A DNA stretch of 39,904 bases from Opitutia bacterium. Lineage in GTDB: Bacteria > Verrucomicrobiota > Verrucomicrobiia > Opitutales > Seribacteraceae. Shown here one piece after another: positions 1-8,046 of the stretch. Below the pieces are notes generated by a model that saw only the letters and a program-made list of their open reading frames with translations, ran no database searches and was not told the DNA's origin. The DNA lies in the NCBI GenBank assembly GCA_018645725.1, contig JABGWD010000314.1:1-39904 (forward strand), written 5' to 3'. Positions within the stretch are counted from its first letter, which is position 1. Every line of letters starts with the position of its first letter. The translations under genes and the position numbers were made by a program.

Positions 1-1
1 C

Positions 2-913
2 GTTCTGCCCGATGACAGTCCTTCTCATGCCGGAATGCCCAAGGATGAGGATCTGTTCGATCAATTCGGGCATCGTCTTTTCCGCGATGCTTACCGAATC
101 CGTTCCGAGGACACTTTCGATTTGCGGTATCTCACCGAGAACAAGGGTTTGCAACGCCTGCAAGAGATTGCCGACCGCATCGTGAACGACCATCGACACC
201 TTGTGGAAGCCTATCCGTATGAGAATTTTGCGAACGGTGCGGTTCCCGGTGAGGACGCCCTTGTGCGTCGGCAAATCTACGAAGTTCTGAAGCGACAAAA
301 AGCAGCGAAAGTACTTGATGAAGAGAAACTTATTGTTTTCAGGAGAGACGATGCCCTGGGCTCGGGATTCAAGGTGCGCTTTTTGACTGATTATTTGCGT
401 AAGGAAGCACCGTTCGTGTTGACTCAAAAGGGCGACGGGAGAGCGCTTGGTCTTTGTTTTCGAATGACCCGCAATGCAACGGGGGCCGAAGAACTGCTGG
501 ACGAGCCCGTCCCCGAAATGAAGGTGGTTTCATGTCCGGACGAGAAAACCTGGAGGCAGTTGCTTATGGCTTCGAACAAGCGAAAGGGTTGGGCGAGCCA
601 GAAGCAGGTTATCTTCCTGCGGCACCTTGGAGATCTCGACCGTCTCAAGAACGCCGTTCTGATGAAAAAAATCATTTCCCTGAACACGGCCGATTATATT
701 CTCAAACTGAAGAACTTTACCCGGGGCCGACTCTTGCGCATGCCCACCGTGAGAGAGGAAGACGTAGAGCTCGTCGATGCAGACGTTGCGATTTGCTTCT
801 ATCATTCCGAATTGTACTACCCGGCCTTGCAGGAAGCCCTCCAAGCAGACTATCAGGTCTTTCGGCAAGCATTGCAGGGAAGTCCCTACGGAGAGGGAAT
901 CGTCAGTCCCTGA
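2..913 (+). CDS. Hypothetical protein, probably 5'-partial
   Basis: The reading frame is open to the left edge, so the gene probably starts outside the window. The first ATG inside is at 35, giving 292 residues, but no ribosome binding site precedes it and the codons before it read as plausible protein. I do not recognise the family. The product is soluble and charged, with no signal peptide or membrane segment. A Lys/Arg-rich stretch lies in the C-terminal half and acidic residues follow it. The stop is followed by a hairpin terminator and then by the 3' end of a DUF1501 gene on the other strand, so this gene closes its own transcript and gives no functional context for what follows. Confidence 0.7.
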   Translation, partial: VLPDDSPSHAGMPKDEDLFDQFGHRLFRDAYRIRSEDTFDLRYLTENKGLQRLQEIADRIVNDHRHLVEAYPYENFANGAVPGEDALVRRQIYEVLKRQKAAKVLDEEKLIVFRRDDALGSGFKVRFLTDYLRKEAPFVLTQKGDGRALGLCFRMTRNATGAEELLDEPVPEMKVVSCPDEKTWRQLLMASNKRKGWASQKQVIFLRHLGDLDRLKNAVLMKKIISLNTADYILKLKNFTRGRLLRMPTVREEDVELVDADVAICFYHSELYYPALQEALQADYQVFRQALQGSPYGEGIVSP

Positions 914-935
914 AGGCATAGGTCGGGTGCTTTGT

Positions 936-957
936 GAAACCATCTAGGGTGGTTTTC
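936..957 (+). terminator. Hairpin terminator between convergent genes
   Basis: AAACCATC (937-944) pairs with GGTGGTTT (948-955), with one G-U pair and a three-base loop. A T-rich stretch follows on the plus strand. It sits 23 bases after the stop of the first gene and before the 3' end of the minus-strand DUF1501 gene, which is where a terminator is expected. Confidence 0.55.
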
Positions 958-992
958 TTAAGTTTCTGTTTGGCAGAGGACTAAGAAATTGG

Positions 993-2429
993 CTAGCTGA
1001 CTAGAGAAGGTATTGGAAGGGCGTCCTCCACATGCCTGATAATCTCTTGCGGGATGCCTTGGGCAATGCGTAACTGCCCGAAGTCGAAGAGCGTGCGCAG
1101 GATGGTACCCATCATCATGCTGGGGGTGACCGGGTTGTCGGAGGGTTCCCCGTTTCGACGGTCGGCCCGGCCAATTACCTGACCCATGGGCAGGCCACCG
1201 CCGGCGAAGGCGAGCGTGCCGAGCTTGGCCCAGTGATCCCGTCCCCCTTTCTTGTTTATTGTTGGGGTTCGCCCGAAATCTCCGGTCATAACCAGGAGCA
1301 CTTTTTCGGAGAGGCCGCGGGCTTCCAAATCTGCCAGGAATGCGGATACGGCCTTGTCCACGGTCCAACCCAGCATGTTCATGCCCTTTGCCATACCGGG
1401 ATTGTTACCATCCGCATGCATGTCCCAACCGGCACTGTGAACCGTTACGAACCCGGCGCCTGCTTCGATCATGCGCCTGGCGAGCAGCATCTGGTGCCCC
1501 AACGTGGATTCGCGGAAAACTTTGTGACCGATCTTCATGGCCGCGGTGTCGTAGGATTCGAGAAGTCGTGGATCCTCTTGGGAAAGATCAAAGGTATTGG
1601 CGGCTGATCCCAGGATCAGGTCAAGGGCCCGTTGTTCGTACTCGTCGGTTGCCAGAACGTTCTCGTTTCCGTCAAGCTTGCGTCTCAACCCATCGATCGA
1701 GTTCAAGAGCCCTCTGCGGTTTTCGAGGCGTTCGCGGGGAAGGTTGAGTGCCATATCCTCGGCAACCGAACTTCCCTCGGATGATCGGCTGTCCTTGGCT
1801 TTCTCGTTCGGATCGGTGTCCTTGCGAACAAAGGGGCCGTGAATGCCTCCGAGGTCTCCGGGGCGGGAGCCCTTGAGGACTCTTCCGAATTCCTTGCGGT
1901 ACTGACCGTCTGTCTCGGAATGGCCAAGGAGTCCGTAGGAGGGAAACCCCGTCTTGGCGTGGTTGGCTCCCCGCAGTCGGGAGAAGAGCGAACCGATACT
2001 CCGACCTTCGCTTCCCGTTCCTTTTGTATCGGTGCCTCCCGAGAGAACGTGGACGTGGGCTTGTTCATGTCCTCCGATCGGGTGAGTGAAAGAGCGGACG
2101 ACGGCCATCTTGTGGGCCCATTTGGCAAGGTTCGGGAAAGTTCCCCCGAAAGTCACCCCGGGCAAGGACGTTTTCACTTCGCCCGTAACGCTATTGAAAG
2201 GGGAGGGGGCATCCATGTTGGGGTTGAAGGTTTCTATGTGACTTGCTCCGCCGGACATGTACAGGAGTACCACTGCCTTGTCCCGGACGAATTTTGCCTT
2301 GGACCGGGCGGCGAGGGCCTGGCTTGCGAGAACGTCGGAAAGGGAAAGGCCGGCCAGTCCCAATCCCCCGACCCTCATGAAATCCCTTCGCGAAACTCCA
2401 CTGCAATCGCGACTTCCCGAGGATGACAT
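993..2429 (-). CDS. DUF1501 protein with Tat signal
   Basis: This 478-residue protein is probably exported. The twin-arginine motif SRRDFMRVGG lies at residues 13-22, followed by a hydrophobic stretch. The family signatures are present: GGASHIETFNP near 60-70, GWDMHAD in the middle and GDFGRTPTINKKGGRDHW near 381-398. As I recall, DUF1501 belongs to the alkaline phosphatase/sulfatase superfamily clan, and the conserved Asp/His/Glu residues would then be metal ligands; the reaction is unknown. The usual FDPK is FNPN here. I chose the ATG at 2429 over the one at 2444 because GAGGA lies five bases upstream of it. The gene is divergent from the large plus-strand cluster. It resembles the DUF1501 gene at 18688-20073 more than the other four. 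Confidence 0.9.
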   Translation of the reverse strand: MSSSGSRDCSGVSRRDFMRVGGLGLAGLSLSDVLASQALAARSKAKFVRDKAVVLLYMSGGASHIETFNPNMDAPSPFNSVTGEVKTSLPGVTFGGTFPNLAKWAHKMAVVRSFTHPIGGHEQAHVHVLSGGTDTKGTGSEGRSIGSLFSRLRGANHAKTGFPSYGLLGHSETDGQYRKEFGRVLKGSRPGDLGGIHGPFVRKDTDPNEKAKDSRSSEGSSVAEDMALNLPRERLENRRGLLNSIDGLRRKLDGNENVLATDEYEQRALDLILGSAANTFDLSQEDPRLLESYDTAAMKIGHKVFRESTLGHQMLLARRMIEAGAGFVTVHSAGWDMHADGNNPGMAKGMNMLGWTVDKAVSAFLADLEARGLSEKVLLVMTGDFGRTPTINKKGGRDHWAKLGTLAFAGGGLPMGQVIGRADRRNGEPSDNPVTPSMMMGTILRTLFDFGQLRIAQGIPQEIIRHVEDALPIPSLVS

Positions 2430-2544
2430 ATCGATCCTCAGCATATTTCGTAAGGCTGCCCTCTCATCACGACTTCATCTTGCTTCCCGAAGCATTCTTC
2501 TGCGAGTAGAAAATGGTAATAAAATAGTTTTGCTCCGGCAGGTG

Positions 2545-2594
2545 CCTTATTCCCCGGATCGGGTACTCAAGGGACGTACCCAAGGAATAAAAGG
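2545..2594. promoter_or_regulatory. Nested inverted repeat in divergent promoter region
   Basis: In the 255-base gap between two divergent DUF1501 genes, inner arms GGGTAC (2561-2566) and GTACCC (2576-2581) lie inside outer arms TTATTCC (2547-2553) and GGAATAA (2584-2590). A second short inverted repeat, TTTTTA-TACG-TAAAAA, lies at 2619-2634. Either could be an operator or a transcript structure. The symmetry is seen directly; the regulatory role is inferred. Confidence 0.4.
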
Positions 2595-2684
2595 ACGAGA
2601 ATTTGGCGCTTCGCACATTTTTTATACGTAAAAAGGGGCATTGTTTCGATTGCCAAGCCGATTATCCCGATTCAGAGTGGTGTC

Positions 2685-4052
2685 ATGCTCGATTTATTCG
2701 GGAAAAAGTACGTTGGAAAAGAAATGGGTTCCGGGCTTACACGCAGGGACGTTCTTCGTATTGGTTCCATCGGGGCGGGGGGCTTTGCCTTGCCTGAACT
2801 TCTGAGGGCCGAAAAGTTGCAAAAGATCGGCTCGTCCAACAAATCCGTGATCATGGTCTACATGGCGGGCGCACCTCCTCACCAGGACTTGATCGACCCC
2901 AAACCTCATGCACCCAAGGAGGTTCGCAGCGCATTCGATCCCATTCGCACCAATGTTACGGGTATTCACGTCAATGAATCCCTTCCCATGCTAGCCAAGG
3001 TCATGGACAAGTGGACTGGGATCAGAACCATGGTTGGGGCTCCCAGCGGGAGTCATGATTCCTTCATGTGCTACACCGGTCGGCCCGGATCCGCCTTTTT
3101 CGATCGTCCCTATCCAAAGCCACCGGGTAACTGGCCCAGCATGGGCTCTTCCTTATCCAAGTTGGTAGGTTCCGGTACGCGGGGCATGCCTCCTTTCGTT
3201 GGCCTTGCACCCAAGGCCGGACATCCGCCCTACGGTTCCCCTGGTGAATCCGGTTTTCTCGGTACCGCCCACGGGCCTTTTCGACCGACCGGGCCTTCCT
3301 CTTCCGACATGAAGCCGGTTTGCGACCCGGGTCGTATTGATCGCAGGCAATCCCTCTTGGCCGGATTCGATTCCTTCCGCAGGTCCTTGACCGTAGGGAA
3401 CGACCTCGAACAAATGGATTCCTTTACGCAGGAAGCCTTTGGCGTGCTCGGTTCCTCCAAATTGGCCGAGGCTTTGGACTTGGAAAAGGAGGATCCCCGG
3501 ATTCGCGAGAGATATGGCAAGGGGGATTCCAAAAACGTTGGCGATGGCGCGCCCCGTAACAACGAGCATTTCCTGATTGCCCGCAGATTGGTCGAGGCAG
3601 GAGTCCGCATGGTAACCCTCAACTTCGGGCGCTGGGACTTTCATTCCAATAACACGGCGGGAGTCAAGGGACACGCTCCCATATTCGATCGCGGGTTGAG
3701 CGCGTTGATCGAGGATCTTCATGAACGGGGGATGGATAAGGACGTCGCCGTGGTTGCCTGGGGAGAATTTGGACGGACGCCGGTCATTAACAAGAACGGT
3801 GGACGTGATCATTGGTCGCAGGTCGGTTGTGCATTCGTTGCGGGGGGAGGCATGAATCACGGGCAGATGATCGGGGCAACCAACGCCAAGGTTGCCGAAC
3901 CCGTCAATCGCCCCGTGCATTTCGGAGAGGTTCATTCGACTCTTTATCATCACTTGGGAATTGACCCGAATGCCGTCACCTTGTCCGACCTTTCCGGACG
4001 TCCTCATTTCTTGGTCGATGGTTGGAAACCAATCCCCGAACTTGTGGGATAA
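2685..4052 (+). CDS. DUF1501 protein with Tat signal
   Basis: This 455-residue protein has a Tat-type N-terminus (LTRRDVLRIGSIGAGGF, residues 19-34) and is expected to be exported folded. Family motifs are GAPPHQDLIDPK near 62-73, RWDFHSN in the middle and GEFGRTPVINKNGGRDHW near 359-377. The C-terminus is LSGRPHFLVDG...PIPELVG, nearly the same as in the next gene. The first motif differs from the commoner GGPSHIDTFDPK, which marks a subfamily. An alternative start at 2724 would shorten the N-region by 13 residues and has GGAAAAG just upstream. Catalytic activity is unknown. It opens the plus-strand cluster, but a 160-base AT-rich gap separates it from the next gene, so the two may be transcribed separately. 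Confidence 0.9.
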   Translation: MLDLFGKKYVGKEMGSGLTRRDVLRIGSIGAGGFALPELLRAEKLQKIGSSNKSVIMVYMAGAPPHQDLIDPKPHAPKEVRSAFDPIRTNVTGIHVNESLPMLAKVMDKWTGIRTMVGAPSGSHDSFMCYTGRPGSAFFDRPYPKPPGNWPSMGSSLSKLVGSGTRGMPPFVGLAPKAGHPPYGSPGESGFLGTAHGPFRPTGPSSSDMKPVCDPGRIDRRQSLLAGFDSFRRSLTVGNDLEQMDSFTQEAFGVLGSSKLAEALDLEKEDPRIRERYGKGDSKNVGDGAPRNNEHFLIARRLVEAGVRMVTLNFGRWDFHSNNTAGVKGHAPIFDRGLSALIEDLHERGMDKDVAVVAWGEFGRTPVINKNGGRDHWSQVGCAFVAGGGMNHGQMIGATNAKVAEPVNRPVHFGEVHSTLYHHLGIDPNAVTLSDLSGRPHFLVDGWKPIPELVG

Positions 4053-4057
4053 TTGCC

Positions 4058-4167
4058 AATTCTTTTGAATTCTTTTGAATTAATTTCTAAAAAAATATTA
4101 AAAAATAGTAAAAAAATAGCAAAGAAGAGATATAAACCTCTAGTAAGTCCGCTCGCGTGCACGTGAG
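4058..4167. promoter_or_regulatory. AT-rich spacer with tandem repeat and palindrome
   Basis: A perfect tandem duplication of TCTTTTGAAT lies at 4061-4080. A run of A-rich sequence follows to about 4130. A nearly perfect palindrome, CTCGCGTGCACGTGAG, lies at 4152-4167, centred on GTGCAC with a single mismatched pair. The next gene starts at 4213 with a good ribosome binding site. The composition contrasts with the GC-rich genes on both sides, which suits a promoter/operator for the downstream run. No clear -35/-10 pair could be fixed. Confidence 0.4.
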
Positions 4168-4212
4168 GGACAAACCAAATTTTCACAAACTAACGCAAAA
4201 GAAGGACAGCCC

Positions 4213-5493
4213 ATGATAACGAAACTCGACCGAAATTTTTTTGATTCCTGTGATGGAATCGCCCGACGGAACTTTCTCAAAATCGGCTCTATCGCGGGTT
4301 TGTCCCTTCCGCAGTTGCTAAAGGCTGAAAAAGCCCTCGGTACTGGATCCTCCGACAAGTCGATAATTATGGTTTATTTGGCCGGCGGACCTTCCCATAT
4401 CGACACCTTTGACCCCAAGGACGATGCTCCTTCCGAAATACGAGGCGAATTCGATTCGATTTCGACGGCTGCTCCCGGGGTGCGGATTTCCGAATGCTTG
4501 CCTGGCATCGCCAAGCAAATGGATCAATGTTCGATCATTCGCTCGATTGCGGACACCCACAACAGTCATTCCTCCTTTCATGTCATGACGGGGCGATCCA
4601 AGAAGGAAATGCAACCTGTTGGAGGTTGGCCTTCCCTGGGTTCGGTTGTCTCCAAGGTTCAGGGGTCCAGACTCGGTACTCCGGCCTACGTCGACTTGGG
4701 TGGCGGAATTTCCGGGGGCGGATTTCTCGGAACTGCTCATTCCGGATTCAAGACGAATGGGAAGGGGCGGTACGACATGGCCAAGCAGAGCCGTTTCGAC
4801 AAGCGGTACGCTTCCCGTGAAAACTTGCTCAAAAGTTTCGATTCTCTCCGCAGGGACTGCGATCAGTCGGGATCGATGGAGGGACTCGACGCCTTTAATA
4901 GCCAGGCTTTTGATCTCATCAACTCCGAACGGTTGGCCAATGCGCTGGATCTTAAGAACGAGAAACCCGAAACCATCGAGCGTTATGGCAAGAAGGGGCA
5001 GAATTTCCTGCTTGCCCGCCGGGTCGTCGAGGCTGGAGCCCGTTTCGTAACCGTCAGCACAGGAGGTTGGGATACCCATCGTGATAATTTCCAGAATCTT
5101 CGCGCATCCAGGCTGCCTGAACTCGACCGGGGGGTTTCCAATCTTATTCGGGATCTGCGTGATCGTGCCATGCTGGACGACGTAACGGTGGTGGTTTGGG
5201 GAGAATTCGGCCGTACGCCCAAGATCAATGGGAATGCCGGACGGGACCATTGGAATCGCGTGATGTCCGTCTTTCTCGCAGGTGGGGGCATGAAAAACGG
5301 GCAAGTCATCGGCGCTTCCGATCCCAAGGGTGGCGAGCCTGCCGACCGTCCCGTTTATCTCGGGGAGGTCATGGCTACACTCTACAAAAACCTTGGTATC
5401 GACGTCTCCAAGCAACAACTGACCGACCTGTCGGGGAGACCCCAGTATCTCGTCGACAACGGATTTGGCCCGATCTCCGAATTGGTCGGGTAA
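4213..5493 (+). CDS. DUF1501 protein with Tat signal
   Basis: This 426-residue protein starts at ATG 4213, preceded by AAGGA at 4202-4206, one of the clearest ribosome binding sites in the window. ARRNFLKIGSIAGLSL at residues 17-32 is a Tat-type export signal. The canonical DUF1501 motifs are complete: GGPSHIDTFDPK (58-69), GWDTHRDN and GEFGRTPKINGNAGRDHW (about 330-347). The C-terminus, LSGRPQYLVDN...PISELVG, matches the preceding gene, so the two look like tandem paralogues that have diverged. It probably leads a unit with the DUF1549/DUF1553 gene 41 bases downstream, the commonest partner of DUF1501. The biochemical role is not known. Confidence 0.92.
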   Translation: MITKLDRNFFDSCDGIARRNFLKIGSIAGLSLPQLLKAEKALGTGSSDKSIIMVYLAGGPSHIDTFDPKDDAPSEIRGEFDSISTAAPGVRISECLPGIAKQMDQCSIIRSIADTHNSHSSFHVMTGRSKKEMQPVGGWPSLGSVVSKVQGSRLGTPAYVDLGGGISGGGFLGTAHSGFKTNGKGRYDMAKQSRFDKRYASRENLLKSFDSLRRDCDQSGSMEGLDAFNSQAFDLINSERLANALDLKNEKPETIERYGKKGQNFLLARRVVEAGARFVTVSTGGWDTHRDNFQNLRASRLPELDRGVSNLIRDLRDRAMLDDVTVVVWGEFGRTPKINGNAGRDHWNRVMSVFLAGGGMKNGQVIGASDPKGGEPADRPVYLGEVMATLYKNLGIDVSKQQLTDLSGRPQYLVDNGFGPISELVG

Positions 5494-5534
5494 CGAACTT
5501 TTACGAAAACGAAAAAACCTTGGAACGCCCGAAT

Positions 5535-8018
5535 ATGATCAAGACAAACTGTTTCCTCTCGTTACTTCTCTGTAATGTAGCCCTTGGGGCGAACTTCGAC
5601 GAACCCAAGGGAATCGAGGTCAGGTTTTCGGCCTTTGCGGAGGATGAACTTTCCCTTCGGGGAATTGGGGCAAGAAGGCAGATCGTGGTCACCGGCAAGT
5701 ATCACGATGGGGACGAGCGCGACTTGACCCGAGAGGTCAGGATGGAGGCGCAACCTGCTGGGATTGTCGAGATATCGAAAGACGGTTGGATCAAGCCTTT
5801 GGCGGATGGGGAAGCCACCGTCACGATTCATGCCGCCGGCAACCTGAAGAGTTCGGTCAAGGTCAGGACTGCGGAGTCGGGCAAGATCCAACGGGTCAAT
5901 TTCCCCAATGAAATCACCCCGCTTTTTACCAAGTACGGATGCAATTCAGGGGGCTGTCATGGCAAGTCGGGTGGCCAAAACGGCTTCCGGCTTTCCTTGC
6001 TCGGATTCGAACCGGACGAGGATTACGAATATATCGTCAAGGAGGGTCGCGGACGGAGAATCTTCCCTTCTGCTCCTGATCGCAGTTTGCTCCTGACCAA
6101 GGCGACCAACGAGACCCCCCACGGGGGAGGATCGAAGATTTCCAAGGGTTCCCTCGATTACAACCTGATTTACTCATGGATTGCTCAGGGCATGCCTTAC
6201 GGCGAGAAGGATGATCCCGTTTTGGAGGAGGTCGCTGTCTTTCCGTCCCAGCGAGTCATGGACATGAATGGCGAGCAACAGCTCGTGGTAACTGCGAAAT
6301 ATTCGGATGGGAGCTTGAAGGACGTCACGCGCTCCTCAATCTTCGAGGTGAACGACGAGGAGGTCGGGGAGGTGAATCTGAACGGGCACGTGACGGCTTT
6401 CGAGCAACCAGGCGATCTTGGTATCATGATCCGCTTTCAGAGCAAGGTGACGGTTTTCCGGGCTATCGTGCCGTTGGGCGCTCCGGTCGATCATTTGCCC
6501 CCTCCCGCGAATTACGTCGACAAGCATATTTTCACCAAGCTCAAGGCCGTGGGAATGCCACCCTCCGAGATCTGTTCGGACTCGACTTTTATCCGGCGGG
6601 TCTCCCTTGACATCACGGGGCGGTTGCCAACGGTCGAATCGACCAAGGCCTTTCTTGCCGACAAAGACACGGCCAAGCGTGACAAACTAGTCGATCAATT
6701 GCTCGACAGTCCCGAATATTCGGACTTCTTCGCCAACAAGTGGTCCGCCTTGCTCCGCAACAAGAGGACCAAGACCTCGTACCAGCGTGGAAACTTTGCC
6801 TTTCACGGATGGATTCGGGACAGCTTGGATCAAAACAAGCCCTACGATCAATTCGTTCGCGAAGTGGTTGCAGCTTCCGGTGAAGTCGAACAACACCCCC
6901 CGGTCGCCTGGTATAGGGAGGTCAAGACCGTCCAGAATCAACTCGAGGACGTTTCCCAGTTGTTCCTCGGTACCCGCATCCAATGCGCTCAATGCCACCA
7001 CCATCCATTTGAGAAATGGAGTCAGGAGGACTATTACAAGCTATCTGCCTTCTTTTCCCAAGTCGGTCGCGAAAAGACCCGTTTTCCGGATGAGGAGATG
7101 ATTTTCCACAAGCGGGGCGCCGCAAAGGCAACCAACAAGAAGAACAATCAACCGGTCCAGCCCGCCGGCCTGGGAGCCGATTCTCCCGAGCTCACGGTAG
7201 ATGACGACCCGAGGCATGCCTTGGTCGACTGGATGTCCACAAAGAACAACCCGTTCTTCGCCCATACTCTGGTCAACCGTTATTGGAAGCATTTCTTCGG
7301 GCGCGGACTGGTTGATCCCGAGGACGACATGAGGGAGACCAACCCGTCGGTCAACCCTGAGCTTCTTGAGGAACTAGCATCTTCGTTCGTTGCCAACAAG
7401 TTCGACATGAAGCAATTGATCCGGGATATCTGCCGATCGAAAACCTACCAGTTCAGTTCCATTCCCAATGACTACAACGTCAAGGACAAGCACAACTTTG
7501 CCCGGCACTATCCGCAGAGACTCCAGGCGGAGGTTTTGCTCGACTCGATTGACGACCTGACCATGGTCCGGACGGGCTTCACCGGTTTGCCTCCCGGAAC
7601 CCGGGCAACCATGCTTCCCGATAACAGTTATAACAACGGGAGTTACTTCCTGTCCGTTTTCGGCCGACCGGACAATGCCAGTGCCTGCGAGTGCGAACGA
7701 TCGGGCGATGCCAGCCTTGCCCAAAGCCTTCACTTGATCAATTCCAAGGACATCCAAAGCAAGCTTTCCAACGGGGTGGGGCGTGCCCAGAAGCTAGCCA
7801 AGGACAAGGATCGTACGGACGCCGAGAAAATCGGGGAACTTTATTACGTCGCCTTCGCCCGGTCCCCCAAGAAGGAGGAACTCAAGCTTGCCTTGGACTA
7901 CTTGGCCCGTGAGGTCGAAAATGCCAAGGGCGAAAAGGTGCCTGCGGACAGGGGGAAATCATACGAGGATATCGTGTGGGCTCTCTTCAATACCAAGGAA
8001 TTTCTCTTCAACCTGTAA
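5535..8018 (+). CDS. DUF1549/DUF1553 protein with Big_2-like domains
   Basis: The 827-residue exported protein starts at ATG 5535, where a signal peptide (MIKTNCFLSLLLCNVALGA) begins; the frame stays open upstream into the previous gene, but that part is not real. Order of parts: Big_2-like Ig domain about 28-115; a CNSGGCHGK segment at 136-144, like the CX4CH of planctomycete cytochrome-like domains; a second Big_2-like domain about 225-325; DUF1549 about 327-530, including the haem-c-type motif CAQCH at 484-488; and DUF1553 about 556-810 (NPFFAHTLVNRYWKHFFGRGLV). Such proteins occur in Planctomycetota and Verrucomicrobiota next to DUF1501 genes, as here on both sides. Haem attachment is plausible but unproven. 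Function is unknown; an extracytoplasmic redox or polysaccharide-related role is often guessed. Confidence 0.92.
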   Translation: MIKTNCFLSLLLCNVALGANFDEPKGIEVRFSAFAEDELSLRGIGARRQIVVTGKYHDGDERDLTREVRMEAQPAGIVEISKDGWIKPLADGEATVTIHAAGNLKSSVKVRTAESGKIQRVNFPNEITPLFTKYGCNSGGCHGKSGGQNGFRLSLLGFEPDEDYEYIVKEGRGRRIFPSAPDRSLLLTKATNETPHGGGSKISKGSLDYNLIYSWIAQGMPYGEKDDPVLEEVAVFPSQRVMDMNGEQQLVVTAKYSDGSLKDVTRSSIFEVNDEEVGEVNLNGHVTAFEQPGDLGIMIRFQSKVTVFRAIVPLGAPVDHLPPPANYVDKHIFTKLKAVGMPPSEICSDSTFIRRVSLDITGRLPTVESTKAFLADKDTAKRDKLVDQLLDSPEYSDFFANKWSALLRNKRTKTSYQRGNFAFHGWIRDSLDQNKPYDQFVREVVAASGEVEQHPPVAWYREVKTVQNQLEDVSQLFLGTRIQCAQCHHHPFEKWSQEDYYKLSAFFSQVGREKTRFPDEEMIFHKRGAAKATNKKNNQPVQPAGLGADSPELTVDDDPRHALVDWMSTKNNPFFAHTLVNRYWKHFFGRGLVDPEDDMRETNPSVNPELLEELASSFVANKFDMKQLIRDICRSKTYQFSSIPNDYNVKDKHNFARHYPQRLQAEVLLDSIDDLTMVRTGFTGLPPGTRATMLPDNSYNNGSYFLSVFGRPDNASACECERSGDASLAQSLHLINSKDIQSKLSNGVGRAQKLAKDKDRTDAEKIGELYYVAFARSPKKEELKLALDYLAREVENAKGEKVPADRGKSYEDIVWALFNTKEFLFNL

Positions 8019-8046
8019 GGAAGGGTAACTCGTTCCCCGAATTAGA

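Noticed and set aside
4318-5418. A 366-codon open frame on the minus strand.
   Set aside because: It lies wholly opposite a DUF1501 gene with all its family motifs and a strong ribosome binding site.
5196-5534. N-terminal extension of the DUF1549/DUF1553 gene.
   Set aside because: It lies in the preceding DUF1501 gene in another frame, and a signal peptide starts exactly at 5535.
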